NCBI RefSeq assembly: GCF_006352065.1
Contig: NZ_CP040915.1
Coordinates: forward strand, 806,001-870,000
Source: Georgenia yuyongxinii
GTDB lineage: Bacteria; Actinomycetota; Actinomycetes; Actinomycetales; Actinomycetaceae
Length of the DNA stretch: 64,000 nucleotides
Reading direction: 5' to 3'
Shown here: in pieces, positions 45,001-55,809 of the stretch
How the letters are laid out: each line of letters begins with the position of its first letter
How positions within the stretch are numbered: position 1 is the stretch's first letter
Notes under the pieces: generated by a model
Seen by the model: only the letters and a program-made list of their open reading frames with translations
Told to the model about the DNA's origin: nothing
Databases searched by the model: none
Position numbers and translations under genes: made by a program

Positions 45001-46809
45001 ATGACCCGCATCCTTTCCGCCGTGGCCTGGCCGTATGCCAACGGCCCGCGCCACATCGGCCACGTGGCCGGCTTCGGTGTGCCCTCCGACGTCTTCAGCC
45101 GCTACATGCGCATGGCCGGCCACGACGTGCTCATGGTCTCGGGCACCGACGAGCACGGCACGCCGATCCTCGTGGCGGCGGACGCGCTTGGCTACAGCGC
45201 CAAGGAGTTCGCGGACCAGAACAACCGGCTCATCGTCGAGGACCTCGCGGCCCTGGGCCTGAGCTACGACCTGTTCACCCGCACCACCACCCGCAACCAC
45301 TACGCCGTCGTGCAGCAGATGTTCCGCACGGTGCGCGACAACGGGTACATGGTCGAGCAGACGATGCTCTCCGCCATCAGCCCGTCCACCGGCCGCACCC
45401 TGCCGGACCGCTACATCGAGGGCACGTGCCCGATCTGCGGCTACCACGACGCCCGCGGGGACCAGTGCGACAACTGCGGCAACCAGCTCGACCCGGTCGA
45501 CCTCATCGACCCGCGCAGCAAGATCAACGGCGAGGTGCCACGGTTCGTCGAGACCACCCACTACTTCCTCGACCTGCCGGCGCTCGCGGACTCCCTGGGC
45601 ACGTGGCTGGACGGGCGGGCCGCGTCGGGCAGCTGGCGCCCCAACGTCATCAAGTTCAGCCAGCACCTGCTTGACGACATCAAGCCCCGTGCCATGACCC
45701 GGGACATCGACTGGGGCATCCCGGTGCCGGGCTGGGAGGACCAGCCCACCAAGCGGCTGTACGTGTGGTTCGACGCCGTCGTCGGCTACCTCTCCGCCTC
45801 CATCGAGTGGGCGCGGCGCACCGGCGACCCCGACGCCTGGCGTCAGTGGTGGAACGACCCCGAGGCGCTGTCCTACTACTTCATGGGCAAGGACAACATC
45901 GTCTTCCACTCCCAGATCTGGCCGGCGGAGCTGCTCGGCTACAACGGCGAGGGGGAGCGGGGCGGCGCGCCGGGCGGCTACGGCACGCTCAACCTGCCCA
46001 CCGAGGTGGTCTCGAGCGAGTTCCTCACCATGGAGGGCAAGCAGTTCTCCTCCTCGCGCGGGGTGGTCATCTACGTGCGGGACGTGCTGGCGCGCTACCA
46101 GCCCGACGCGCTGCGCTATTTCATCTCCGCCGCCGGCCCCGAGACCCAGGACTCCGACTTCACCTGGGCGGAGTTCGTGCGCCGCACCAACGGCGAGCTC
46201 GTCGCCGGCTGGGGCAACCTCGTCAACCGCACCGCGGCGATGATCGCCAAGAACTTCGGGGAGATCCCCACCCCCGGGCCGCTCGAACCCGTCGACGCCG
46301 AGCTGCAGGGCGCCGTCGCCGCCGGCTTCACCACCGTGGGCGACCTCATCGGCGGCCACCACCAGCGCGCCGCGCTGGCCGAGGCGATGCGGCTGGTGGG
46401 CGAGGCCAACACCTACGTCACCCGCACCGAGCCCTTCAAGCTCAAGGCCCCCGAGCAGCGCGAACGGCTCGCCACCGTGCTGCACACCCTCGCCCAGGCC
46501 GTCAGCGACCTCAACGTCATGCTCAGCCCCTTCCTGCCGCACGCGGCCAATGCCGTCGACGCCGTCCTGGGCGGCACCGGCGACGTCGCCCCCATGCCCC
46601 GCATCGAGGAGGTCGAGGACCTCGACGGCGGCGACCCGTACCCGATCCTCACCGGCGACTACGGACGTGGCGGCGACCGCGCCTTCCCGGCCTGGGGGCC
46701 TCGTCCCGTCACGCCCGGCGCGCCCGTGGCCAAGCCCACGCCGATCTTCACCAAGCTCGACGACGACGTCGTCGAGAACGAGCTCGCCCGGCTGCGCAGC
46801 ACCGACTGA
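45001..46809 (+). CDS. metG: Methionyl-tRNA synthetase
   Basis: A 602-residue class I synthetase that charges tRNA-Met. The HIGH motif is in [14 protein letters not shown] near 12-25. The zinc knuckle [18 protein letters not shown] is near 141-158. The active-site lid [16 protein letters not shown] follows. The KMSKS equivalent is [11 protein letters not shown] near 347. The C-terminal anticodon-binding helices run to the end without the optional EMAP/Trbp111 domain. It starts at ATG 45001, and its stop overlaps the tatD start (TGATG). Confidence 0.97.
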   Translation: MTRILSAVAWPYANGPRHIGHVAGFGVPSDVFSRYMRMAGHDVLMVSGTDEHGTPILVAADALGYSAKEFADQNNRLIVEDLAALGLSYDLFTRTTTRNHYAVVQQMFRTVRDNGYMVEQTMLSAISPSTGRTLPDRYIEGTCPICGYHDARGDQCDNCGNQLDPVDLIDPRSKINGEVPRFVETTHYFLDLPALADSLGTWLDGRAASGSWRPNVIKFSQHLLDDIKPRAMTRDIDWGIPVPGWEDQPTKRLYVWFDAVVGYLSASIEWARRTGDPDAWRQWWNDPEALSYYFMGKDNIVFHSQIWPAELLGYNGEGERGGAPGGYGTLNLPTEVVSSEFLTMEGKQFSSSRGVVIYVRDVLARYQPDALRYFISAAGPETQDSDFTWAEFVRRTNGELVAGWGNLVNRTAAMIAKNFGEIPTPGPLEPVDAELQGAVAAGFTTVGDLIGGHHQRAALAEAMRLVGEANTYVTRTEPFKLKAPEQRERLATVLHTLAQAVSDLNVMLSPFLPHAANAVDAVLGGTGDVAPMPRIEEVEDLDGGDPYPILTGDYGRGGDRAFPAWGPRPVTPGAPVAKPTPIFTKLDDDVVENELARLRSTD

Positions 46810-47753
46810 TGGGGAAGAAGAAGTCCGGGCGCCGGGGCTGGCCCGAGGCGCCCGCCCCGCTGCCCGCCCCGGTGGTCGACAACCACGCCCACCTGCCGCT
46901 GCTCGGGCCCGACGGCGCCCCGCTGGACGACGACGACGTCGCCCTGCCGCCCGGCGAGGCGCCGCTGACCACCGCCGAGCAGCTCGCGCGCGCCGCCGCG
47001 GTCGGGGTCACGCGGCTGATCACCGTCGGCTGCGACGTGCCCTCGCTGGCCGGGTCGGTGGCCCTGGCCCACGCCCACCGGGCGGTCGCCGCCGCGCTGG
47101 CGATCCACCCCAACGAGGCGCCGCTGCACGCCGGCGTGCGGGAGATCGCCCCGGACGGGCTGGACCCGGCCGTGCGGGCGCACCACCGGATCAGCCTGGA
47201 CGACGCCGTCGCGCACGTCGCGGAGCTGGCGCGGGACCCGCGGGTGGTGGCGGTGGGGGAGTCCGGGCTGGACTTCTTCCGCACCGGCGAGCAGGGCCGG
47301 GCGCACCAGGTGCGTGCCTTCCGCGACCACATCGCCCTGGCCAAGGACCTCAGCAAGCCGCTGCAGGTGCACGACCGCGACGCCCACGCCGCGGTGGTCG
47401 AGACGCTGCTGGCCGACGGCGCCCCCGAGCGCACGGTGTTCCACTGCTTCTCCGGCGACGTCGAGCTCGCCCGCACCTGCGCCGAGCACGGCTGGTACGC
47501 ATCCTTCGCGGGGCCGGTCACGTTCAAGGCCAACGAGGACCTGCGCGCCGCGCTGCGCGAGCTGCCGCCCGAGCTCGTGCTGGTCGAGACCGACGCGCCG
47601 TACCTGACCCCCGCCCCCTACCGGGGGCAGCCCAACGCCTCCTACGTCATGCCGCTGACCGTGGCGGCGATCGCCGAGCAGCTCGGCCTGGACCTCGAGC
47701 GAGCGTGCGCGGTGCTGACCGCGAACACCGACGCCGTCTACGGCACCTGGTAG
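46809..47753 (+). CDS. tatD: TatD-family metal-dependent DNase
   Basis: A 314-residue TIM-barrel hydrolase. Metal ligands are the HAH pair in VVDNHAHLPLL, Glu in AVGESGLDFFRTG, His in PLQVHDRDAH, His in VFHCFSGD and Asp in LVETDAPYLTP. TatD enzymes are 3'-5' exonucleases on damaged DNA and are commonly encoded next to metG and rsmA in actinobacteria, exactly as here. An insertion of acidic residues (LDDDDVALPPGEAP near 40-53) follows the first motif. Translation is coupled to metG. Confidence 0.95.
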   Translation: MGKKKSGRRGWPEAPAPLPAPVVDNHAHLPLLGPDGAPLDDDDVALPPGEAPLTTAEQLARAAAVGVTRLITVGCDVPSLAGSVALAHAHRAVAAALAIHPNEAPLHAGVREIAPDGLDPAVRAHHRISLDDAVAHVAELARDPRVVAVGESGLDFFRTGEQGRAHQVRAFRDHIALAKDLSKPLQVHDRDAHAAVVETLLADGAPERTVFHCFSGDVELARTCAEHGWYASFAGPVTFKANEDLRAALRELPPELVLVETDAPYLTPAPYRGQPNASYVMPLTVAAIAEQLGLDLERACAVLTANTDAVYGTW

Positions 47754-47804
47754 CCGCCCGGACCGGACGCGTGATCCACAACACATGTCGACAGGGTTTT
47801 GCGG

Positions 47805-47826
47805 AAGATCACGAATCGGTTACGGT
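47805..47826 (+). promoter_or_regulatory. rpf-like gene promoter with direct repeat
   Basis: GATCACG-AATC-GGTTACG forms a direct repeat of RTYACG-type half sites 11 bases apart, and TACGGT (47821-47826) fits a -10 box with TTTGCG 17 bases upstream. A near copy occurs before the second rpf gene. MtrA-type response regulators bind such direct repeats upstream of rpf genes in relatives; that link is inferred. Confidence 0.55.
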
Positions 47827-47867
47827 CGCATCCGGACCGTCTCCCCCTCCAGGCAGGACACCTCTTC

Positions 47868-48965
47868 GTGGCACGACACACCGCAGGGCGTCACAACGCT
47901 CCCGAGCTTGATGCGACGCCCCTGGGCCCGCCCGCGCCCGGCTCCCGGCGCGCCGCCCGCGCCGAGGCCGAGATGACCGCCCGATCGGGCGGCACCGGCA
48001 TCACCCTGCCCCTGCCGGCCGTGCACACGCTGCGCGCCGGCGTGCTGGGTGCGGTCGTGCTCGGCACCGGCGCGTTCACGGTCAGCCAGGTCGCGGCCGA
48101 CCCCGGCCTTGCCGCCGGCGACCTCACCGCCGCCGAGGCCGGCACCCTCGCGCTGCGCTCGGGCGAGGCCGCCTCCCGCTCCGAGACCGCTGGGCGCATG
48201 GCGCTCGAGGCCGACGGCGCCCGCACCTTCACGCTCGCGGTGGACGACCAGACCCACGAGGTCATCACCTCCGCCGCCACCCTCGGTGAGGCCCTCGCCG
48301 AAGCCGGCGTCGTCGTCGGCGCCGACGACAACGTCTCCGCCCCGCTCTCCGGCGCCGTGCCGGACGGCGAGCGCGTCGAGATCGCCCGCGTCACCACCGA
48401 GCACGTCACCGAGGAGAGCGTCGAGGCGCACTCCACCGTCGAGGAGAAGGACGCCTCGCTGCCCGAGGGTGAGCGCAAGGTCGTCACCGCCGGCGTGGAC
48501 GGCGTCGCCAGCCACACCTACGCCGTCAAGAGCGCCGACGGCGAGGAGGTCTCCCGCGAGCTGGTCGCCTCCGTCGTCGCCGCCGTGAAGGTCGACGAGG
48601 TCGTCAAGGTGGGCACCAAGAAGGCCGTCGCCGAGGTGCCCGCGACCACCGCCGCCGTGAGCAGCGGCGACCCGCGCGCGATCGGCCGCGACCTGGCCGC
48701 TGCCCGCGGCTGGGGCGCCGAGCAGTTCCGGTGCCTGGACGCCCTGTGGACCCGTGAGTCCAACTGGCGCGTCCACGCCGACAACCCGTCCTCCAGCGCC
48801 TACGGCATCCCGCAGGCGCTGCCCGGTTCGAAGATGGCCTCCGCCGGCGCGGACTGGGCCACCAACCCTGCCACCCAGATCACCTGGGGCCTGGGCTACA
48901 TCGCGGGGCGCTACGGCACCCCGTGCGGTGCCTGGGGCCACTCCCAGAGCGTCGGCTGGTACTGA
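47868..48965 (+). CDS. Secreted G5-domain protein with transglycosylase-like C-terminus
   Basis: A 365-residue exported protein related to resuscitation-promoting factors. A 40-residue basic leader precedes a hydrophobic anchor near 55-75 (GVLGAVVLGTGAFTVSQV). One DUF348 unit (FTLAVDDQTHEVITSAATLG, 120-170) and a G5 domain (VTTEHVTEESVEAHSTVEEK onward) follow. The end is a lysozyme-like domain (FRCLDALWTRESNWRVHADN, AYGIPQALPGSKMASAG). This is the transglycosylase type seen in aggregation-promoting factors, not the Rpf type. GTG 47868 shares an AGGACAC ribosome site with the next gene. It should cut wall glycan. Confidence 0.9.
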   Translation: MARHTAGRHNAPELDATPLGPPAPGSRRAARAEAEMTARSGGTGITLPLPAVHTLRAGVLGAVVLGTGAFTVSQVAADPGLAAGDLTAAEAGTLALRSGEAASRSETAGRMALEADGARTFTLAVDDQTHEVITSAATLGEALAEAGVVVGADDNVSAPLSGAVPDGERVEIARVTTEHVTEESVEAHSTVEEKDASLPEGERKVVTAGVDGVASHTYAVKSADGEEVSRELVASVVAAVKVDEVVKVGTKKAVAEVPATTAAVSSGDPRAIGRDLAAARGWGAEQFRCLDALWTRESNWRVHADNPSSSAYGIPQALPGSKMASAGADWATNPATQITWGLGYIAGRYGTPCGAWGHSQSVGWY

Positions 48966-49279
48966 GCCGACCGCTCGACCAGACCCGCTCCGGGGCCTCG
49001 ATCTCGGCGGCCGGGTCGTTCGACGCGACGCAGGGGGCCGCGCCGAACGACCCGACCGCCGCATCCCCGCTAGGTCTCGCTGTGATTCGACACACGTAGA
49101 CGCCAAGGTCACGATTAGATTACGGTTCCAACCGGTCCGTCCTGGACCACGGGCGCGCGAGCGCCCACCCTCCGAACAGCCGGATCAGACCGGCCGTCAG
49201 CGCCCCACCCGGCGCACGGCGAGGCAGCGCCTCGACCCTGACGGCGCCTCTGTGCCGGACCGCGCGTCGAAGGACACAC
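48966..49279 (+). promoter_or_regulatory. Intergenic region with second rpf promoter copy
   Basis: At 49105-49126, GGTCACG-ATTA-GATTACG plus TACGGT repeats the element before the first gene, with 18 of 22 bases identical. GGGTCGTTCG and its partner CGAACGACCC (49014-49023 and 49047-49056) form a hairpin that probably terminates the upstream gene. A 150-base leader then runs to the GTG. I could not recognise a c-di-AMP riboswitch core in it. Confidence 0.55.
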
Positions 49280-50521
49280 GTGAGCGCGAACCACCGCACC
49301 GACCAGATCACCACCGTCTCCGCCGAAGGCGTCGAGACCTCCGTCCGCGCGAAGCGCCGCCTCCTTCCCTGGCTCGCCCTGGGCATCGTGCCCGTGCTCG
49401 TAGCCGGCGGCGCCGTCACCGCCCACGCCCACAAGAGCGTGGACCTCGAGATCAACGGCGAGCACCACACGCTGAGCACGTTCGCCGGTTCGGTCGAGGG
49501 CCTCCTCGCCGAGAAGGGCATCACCCTCGGTGAGCGTGACCTCCTCGCCCCCGCCCCGGACACCGCCCTGGCCGACGGCGCCGACGTCGTCGTGCGCACC
49601 GCCCGGGAGGTGACGGTCCAGATCGACGGCGAGGAGCAGGAGGTCTGGACCACGGCCCTGACCTCCGGCGAGGTCGTCGCCAGCCTCTTCGAGTCCGGCC
49701 GCGAGGTCTCCGTGGCCGCGTCCCGGTCCCTCGCCGGCGGCCGTCAGGCCCTGGACATGCCGCTGGTGGTCGACGGCGAGGCCGACGTCGTCGCCGACGG
49801 CGCCACCACCCGCGTGCAGCTCGCCGGCACCGCGTTCGTGCCCGACGCCCTCGAGGCGGCCGGGGTGGAGGTGGACCGCACCGACCGCGTCGAGGTCCGC
49901 ACCGGCGAGAACGCGGTCCCCGTGGTCGTCGTGACCCGCATGGACCGGGGCGAGCGCACCGAGACCGAGCCGGTCGAGTTCGAGACGGTCGAGCGCGAGG
50001 ACCCGACGATGCTCGAGGGCGAGACCGAGGTGGTCCAGGAGGGCGTGCCCGGCGAGCTCACCCGCACCTTCGTCACCGTGACGGTCGACGGCAAGGAGGC
50101 GCACTCCGAGCAGACCCGCGAGGAGGTCACCACCGAGCCGGTCAACAAGATCGTCGCCGTGGGCACCAAGGCGCGTCCGGCCCCGGCGCCCGCTCCCGCC
50201 GCCAAGGCACCCGCAGCGGCCGCCTCCGGCGGCGGCGGCGCCGCCACGGCCGCACCGGCACCGGCTCCCGCCCCTGCCACCGGCGACGTGTGGGCCCGGC
50301 TGGCCCAGTGCGAGTCCGGCGGCAACCCGACCATCGTCAGCGCCAACGGGCTCTACCACGGCCTCTACCAGTTCTCGGTGGGCACGTGGCAGGCCGTGGG
50401 TGGCACCGGTCTGCCCAGCCAGGCCTCCCCGGCCGAGCAGACCCAGCGCGCCCAGGCCCTGCAGGCCCGGTCCGGGTGGGGCCAGTGGCCCGCCTGCGCC
50501 CGCAAGCTCGGCCTCCTCTGA
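49280..50521 (+). CDS. rpfB: Resuscitation-promoting factor, RpfB type
   Basis: A 413-residue exported protein. It has an N-terminal membrane anchor near 28-48 and three DUF348 units (SVDLEINGEHHTLSTFAGSV, EVTVQIDGEEQEVWTTALTS, DVVADGATTRVQLAGTAF). A G5 domain follows (ETEPVEFETVEREDPTMLEG), then an Ala/Pro/Gly linker and the C-terminal Rpf domain. The catalytic Glu is in VWARLAQCESGGNPTIV, followed by YHGLYQFSVGTWQAVGG. Rpf proteins cleave peptidoglycan and wake dormant cells. Full domain order matches RpfB. GTG 49280 follows AAGGACAC. Confidence 0.96.
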   Translation: MSANHRTDQITTVSAEGVETSVRAKRRLLPWLALGIVPVLVAGGAVTAHAHKSVDLEINGEHHTLSTFAGSVEGLLAEKGITLGERDLLAPAPDTALADGADVVVRTAREVTVQIDGEEQEVWTTALTSGEVVASLFESGREVSVAASRSLAGGRQALDMPLVVDGEADVVADGATTRVQLAGTAFVPDALEAAGVEVDRTDRVEVRTGENAVPVVVVTRMDRGERTETEPVEFETVEREDPTMLEGETEVVQEGVPGELTRTFVTVTVDGKEAHSEQTREEVTTEPVNKIVAVGTKARPAPAPAPAAKAPAAAASGGGGAATAAPAPAPAPATGDVWARLAQCESGGNPTIVSANGLYHGLYQFSVGTWQAVGGTGLPSQASPAEQTQRAQALQARSGWGQWPACARKLGLL

Positions 50522-50530
50522 GAAGTGATA

Positions 50531-50590
50531 GTGAGATGCTCGCGAGATGTCATCTTCTCCGTGAGATGTCATCTCTTGTGCGAGATGTGA
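50531..50590. repeat. GAGATGTCA-type intergenic repeat, copy A
   Basis: GAGATG occurs four times (50533, 50544, 50563, 50582), with GAGATGTCATCTTCTCCG at 50544-50561 and the perfect palindrome GAGATG-T-CATCTC at 50563-50575. The same unit occurs twice, in opposite orientations, 4.4 kb away after the ABC-F gene. It lies between the rpfB stop and its terminator. Confidence 0.8.
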
Positions 50591-50660
50591 TCAGCTGACG
50601 CGTGCTCCCTGAGAGCACCTCTGGGCATCCGACCGGGCGCACCTGTACCGACGCCCACAA

Positions 50661-50698
50661 CCGCCGCGCGCGGGACCTCACGGTCCCGCACGCGGCGG
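50661..50698 (+). terminator. rpfB terminator hairpin
   Basis: CCGCCGCGCGCGGGACC pairs with GGTCCCGCACGCGGCGG around TCAC with one mismatch, followed by TATTTCG. It is a strong GC stem with a short T run. The rest of the 374-base gap contains repeat copy A and the rsmA promoter. Confidence 0.75.
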
Positions 50699-50882
50699 TA
50701 TTTCGCGCCCGACCGGAGCATCTCCGCTGAGCGAACGTCGTGCCCGCACACGGGGCACACCGCCGCGCCAGCAGTGGCCGCACCGGACATCCCGCCGATC
50801 GACTGGGAGCCGCACCCGGATATCCCCTCATCGACCTGGGGTCCGGCGTCGACCGCGGCCGCTGGCGTCCCGCGCCGCCCGT

Positions 50883-50888
50883 TAGGCT
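50883..50888 (+). promoter_or_regulatory. -10 hexamer of leaderless rsmA promoter
   Basis: TAGGCT ends seven bases before GTG 50896, and no ribosome site intervenes. The spacing matches mntR and the sensor kinase. Confidence 0.55.
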
Positions 50889-50895
50889 CGGCGCC

Positions 50896-51831
50896 GTGAC
50901 GACTGATGCCGCCCCGCCCGCGGGCCTGCTCGGCGCGGCGGACGTGCGGCGCCTCGCCGACGCCCTCGGCGTACGACCCACCAAGACCCTCGGGCAGAAC
51001 TTCGTCCACGACGCCGGCACGGTGCGCCGCATCGTCCGCACGGCCGGCGTGGAAGCCGGCGACGTCGTCCTCGAGGTGGGTCCCGGCCTCGGGTCGCTCA
51101 CCCTCGCCCTGCTGGAGACCGGCGCCCACGTCGTCGCCGTCGAGATCGACCCGCCACTGGCCCGCGCCCTGCCGGCCACCGTCACCGCCCGCATGCCCGA
51201 CGCCGCCGCCCGGCTGGCCGTGCTGCCCGCCGACGCGATGACGGTCACCGGACCGGCGGACCTGCCGGCGCCGGCCGCACTGGCGGGGGACGCCGTCGTC
51301 CCGACCCGGCTCGTCGCGAACCTGCCGTACAACGTGGCCGTCCCGGTGCTGCTGACCCTGCTGCAGAACCTACCGAGCTTGGCCGAGGTGCTGGTCATGG
51401 TCCAGGCGGAGGTGGCCGACCGGATCGCCGCACCGCCTGGATCCCGCACCTACGGCGTGCCCTCGGTCAAGGCCGCCTGGTACGCAGAGGCCACACGCGC
51501 CGGCACCATCTCCCGGTCCGTGTTCTGGCCGGTGCCCAACGTCGACTCCGCGCTGGTCCGCCTGCGCCGCCGCGAGCCCCCCGCGACCACGGCCACCCGC
51601 CGGGAGGTCTTCGCCGTCGTCGACGCCGCGTTCGCCCAGCGGCGCAAGACGCTGCGTGCCGCCCTCGGACCCTGGGCCGGCTCACCCGCGGCCGCCGAGG
51701 TGGCCCTGCGCGCGGCCGGGGTGGACCCCACCCTGCGCGGCGAGCGGCTCACCGTCGCCGACTTCGCCCGGATCGCCGAGCAGCGCCCGGCGGGCGCGGG
51801 GACCACCCCCTCTGGCACCCTGGCCAGGTGA
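50896..51831 (+). CDS. rsmA: 16S rRNA dimethyladenosine transferase
   Basis: A 311-residue KsgA. It dimethylates A1518 and A1519 of 16S rRNA during 30S maturation. [20 protein letters not shown] near 29-48 is the family start. The SAM motif is [20 protein letters not shown] near 56-75, and the catalytic motif is [16 protein letters not shown] near 139. The C-terminal helical domain is normal. GTG 50896 follows a -10 hexamer, giving a leaderless message. Its stop overlaps the ispE start, a conserved actinobacterial pair. Confidence 0.96.
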   Translation: MTTDAAPPAGLLGAADVRRLADALGVRPTKTLGQNFVHDAGTVRRIVRTAGVEAGDVVLEVGPGLGSLTLALLETGAHVVAVEIDPPLARALPATVTARMPDAAARLAVLPADAMTVTGPADLPAPAALAGDAVVPTRLVANLPYNVAVPVLLTLLQNLPSLAEVLVMVQAEVADRIAAPPGSRTYGVPSVKAAWYAEATRAGTISRSVFWPVPNVDSALVRLRRREPPATTATRREVFAVVDAAFAQRRKTLRAALGPWAGSPAAAEVALRAAGVDPTLRGERLTVADFARIAEQRPAGAGTTPSGTLAR

Positions 51832-52802
51832 CGGCTACCCAGGTCCAGGTCCGCGCGCCGGGGAAGATCAACCTCGCGCTGCACGTCGGCCCGCCCCGGC
51901 CCGACGGGTACCACCCGCTGGCCACCCTCTTCCAGGCGGTCTCCCTCTACGAGGACGTCCTCGCGCGCCCCGCGGACGAGATCACCCTGGAGCTGCGCGG
52001 CCGCGGCACCGACCTGCCCACCGACGCCGGCAACCTCGCCGTGCGCGCCGCGGCGCTGCTGCGCGAGACCGGCGGCGTGGACCGCGGCGTCCACCTGACC
52101 ATCACCAAGCAGGTGCCCGTGGCCGGCGGCATGGCCGGCGGCTCGGCCGACGCCGCGGCCACCCTGCTGGCGTGCGACCAGCTCTGGGGCACCGGGCTCA
52201 GCCGCGAGGAGCTCGCCGAGCTCGCCGCCGAGCTCGGCGCCGACGTGCCCTTCGCGCTGACCGGCATGTCCGCCATGGGCGTCGGGCGCGGGGACCTGGT
52301 CACCCCGGTCATGAGCCGCGGCACCTACCACTGGGTGCTCGCCGTGCAGGGGGAGGGCCTGTCCACCCCGCACGTGTTCACGACCTTCGACGAGCTCGAG
52401 GGGTACACCGTGCCGAGCGCCGCCGCGCCCGGGTCCGGGTCCGGGTCCGACCAGGCCGCTCCCGACGGCGCCGGCCCGCGCGTCGACCCCGGCCTGCTCG
52501 CGGCCCTGCTCTCCGCCGACCCGCTGGTGCTGGCCAAGCACCTCACCAACGACCTGCAGGACGCCGCCCTCGACCTGCGTCCCGAGCTCGGCGACGTCCT
52601 CGCCGCGGCCGACCGGGCCGGCGCGCTGGCCGCCGTCGTCTCCGGCTCCGGGCCCACCGTCGCCGCCCTCGCGCTCGACGCCCCGCACGCCGCCAGCGTG
52701 GCCGACGTCATGCGGGCCGCCGAGGTCGCCGCCGAGGTCCTCACCGTCACCGGGCCGGTGCCTGGTGCGCGGGTGCTCGAGCACGTGCACGGCAGGCGGT
52801 AG
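51828..52802 (+). CDS. ispE: 4-diphosphocytidyl-2-C-methyl-D-erythritol kinase
   Basis: A 324-residue GHMP kinase of the MEP isoprenoid pathway. [22 protein letters not shown] is the substrate-binding N-terminus with Lys, the ATP loop is [20 protein letters not shown] near 97-116, and [13 protein letters not shown] near 275 is motif 3. A Gly-Ser insertion ([16 protein letters not shown] near 204) is extra. GTG 51828 overlaps the rsmA stop by four bases. Confidence 0.96.
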   Translation: MTATQVQVRAPGKINLALHVGPPRPDGYHPLATLFQAVSLYEDVLARPADEITLELRGRGTDLPTDAGNLAVRAAALLRETGGVDRGVHLTITKQVPVAGGMAGGSADAAATLLACDQLWGTGLSREELAELAAELGADVPFALTGMSAMGVGRGDLVTPVMSRGTYHWVLAVQGEGLSTPHVFTTFDELEGYTVPSAAAPGSGSGSDQAAPDGAGPRVDPGLLAALLSADPLVLAKHLTNDLQDAALDLRPELGDVLAAADRAGALAAVVSGSGPTVAALALDAPHAASVADVMRAAEVAAEVLTVTGPVPGARVLEHVHGRR

Positions 52803-52918
52803 GCGGCACCGTCCGGGGCACTGCTCGACCGGACGGCGGCGCCCGGGCGCGAGGAACGCCGGTCGGGGCCCTCAGCCCGAGTCCGCACCGTAGCGCCCGG
52901 CCTGAGAGACTGGACCCC

Positions 52919-52965
52919 GTGCTTCTTACCCGCCCCGCCACACGCCCCGACCGCGAGCCGAGCTG

Positions 52966-52966
<1 letters not shown>
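52919..52966 (+). CDS. Putative 15-residue leader peptide before the ABC-F gene
   Basis: GTG 52919 opens a 15-codon frame, MLLTRPATRPDREPS, whose TGA overlaps the ATG of the ABC-F gene (TGATG at 52964-52968). GAGACT ends seven bases before this GTG, so the mini-ORF would start at the very 5' end of the transcript. The ABC-F ATG has no ribosome site of its own. The layout predicts that ribosomes reach the ABC-F gene by termination-reinitiation. No homology supports it; the call is structural. Confidence 0.45.
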
Positions 52967-54939
<1,973 letters not shown>

Positions 54940-54974
54940 GGGGCAGGGCGGCCCAAGCCGGCCGAACACTTTCC

Positions 54975-55060
54975 CGCGAGATGTCATCTTCTCCGCGACA
55001 TGTCACGCGCCGTCAGCCCGCCGGTGACATCTCACGGAGAAGTTGACATCTCACCGGGAG
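54975..55060. repeat. GAGATGTCA-type repeat, inverted pair (copies B and C)
   Basis: Copy B reads GCGAGATGTCATCTTCTCCG then CGACATGTCA on the plus strand (54976 on). Copy C, on the minus strand (55057 back to 55022), reads GTGAGATGTCAACTTCTCCG then TGAGATGTCA. The pair lies tail-to-tail between the convergent ABC-F and marR genes and could fold into a long stem. With copy A this makes a small repeat family in this window. Confidence 0.85.
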
Positions 55061-55076
55061 GGGCGGGGGCCCGGTG

Positions 55077-55643
55077 TCAGGGCCGGTCGAAGGGGAGCAG
55101 CAGCCTGCGCAGCAGGTCACGCAGCTGGCTACGTTCGGCGGGGGTGAGCGCCGCCAGGAGCTCGCGCTCGGAGTCGAGCAGGGTGGACATGGCGGCGTCC
55201 ACGCGCGACTTGCCGTCGGGTGTCAGCCGCACCTTGACGACGCGACGGTCGGTGGCGTCACCGGCCCGCACGACGAGGCCGTGGGCCACCATCCGGTCGA
55301 TCCGGTTGGTCATCGTGCCGGAGGAGACCAGGGTCTCGGCGATCAGCCGGCCGGGGGTGAGCTCGTACGGGTCGCCGGCCCGGCGCAGGGCGGAGAGCAC
55401 GTCGAACTCCCACGCCTCGACGCCGTGCTCGGTGAACGCCCGACGCCGCGCGAGGTCGAGGTGGCGGGCGAGGCGTGAGACCCGGGAGAACACGTGCAAC
55501 GGCATTGGCTGCAGGTCCGGCCGCTCGCGCTGCCAGGCGGTGACGATCCGGTCCACCTCGTCCTGACCGCCGGGCGCGCCGGCCGACGGCGTCGCCGCGG
55601 GACGAAGGGTCCCCGGCTGCTCGGTCGGCTGCGCTGCACTCAT
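55077..55643 (-). CDS. MarR-family transcriptional regulator
   Basis: A 188-residue repressor. Helices PMPLHVFSRVSRLARHLDLA start at about 42. The winged helix follows with LSALRRAGDPYELTPGRLIA, the recognition helix SGTMTNRIDRMVAHGLVVR and the wing DATDRRVVKVRLTPDGK. ATG 55643 is preceded both by GGAGG and, six bases away, by TAATCT. A palindrome overlapping that hexamer indicates autorepression. Its regulon may include the downstream exporter on the same strand's opposite side; effector unknown. Confidence 0.93.
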   Translation of the reverse strand: MSAAQPTEQPGTLRPAATPSAGAPGGQDEVDRIVTAWQRERPDLQPMPLHVFSRVSRLARHLDLARRRAFTEHGVEAWEFDVLSALRRAGDPYELTPGRLIAETLVSSGTMTNRIDRMVAHGLVVRAGDATDRRVVKVRLTPDGKSRVDAAMSTLLDSERELLAALTPAERSQLRDLLRRLLLPFDRP

Positions 55644-55649
55644 CCTCCG

Positions 55650-55671
55650 AGATTACTCGACATCGAGATAA
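55650..55671 (-). promoter_or_regulatory. marR -10 hexamer overlapped by operator
   Basis: TTA-CTCGA-CA-TCGAG-A-TAA (55653-55671) is a near-perfect palindrome of the type bound by MarR proteins. It covers the minus-strand TAATCT (55655-55650) that ends six bases before the ATG. Binding would block transcription of marR directly. Confidence 0.7.
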
Positions 55672-55809
55672 ATCGTCGGGTGCCAGGCCGGCATGGGCCC
55701 CGGCCCCGGCACCAGCACCGGCGCTGACCGACGACGAACGACGGCGCCACCTCGCAGGGAGGTGACGCCGTCGGCCGTCGCGCGGTGGCATTGCGAGCGT
55801 CAGGGCCGG

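Noticed and set aside
48966-49279. c-di-AMP (ydaO) riboswitch before rpfB
   Set aside because: Such switches occur before rpf genes in some actinobacteria, but I could not find the conserved core sequences in this leader.
50569-50790. Minus-strand 73-codon frame with a CPVCGH zinc-ribbon-like start
   Set aside because: It has only one Cys pair, and most of it is read through the rpfB terminator hairpin and repeat copy A, so it is unlikely to be a gene.
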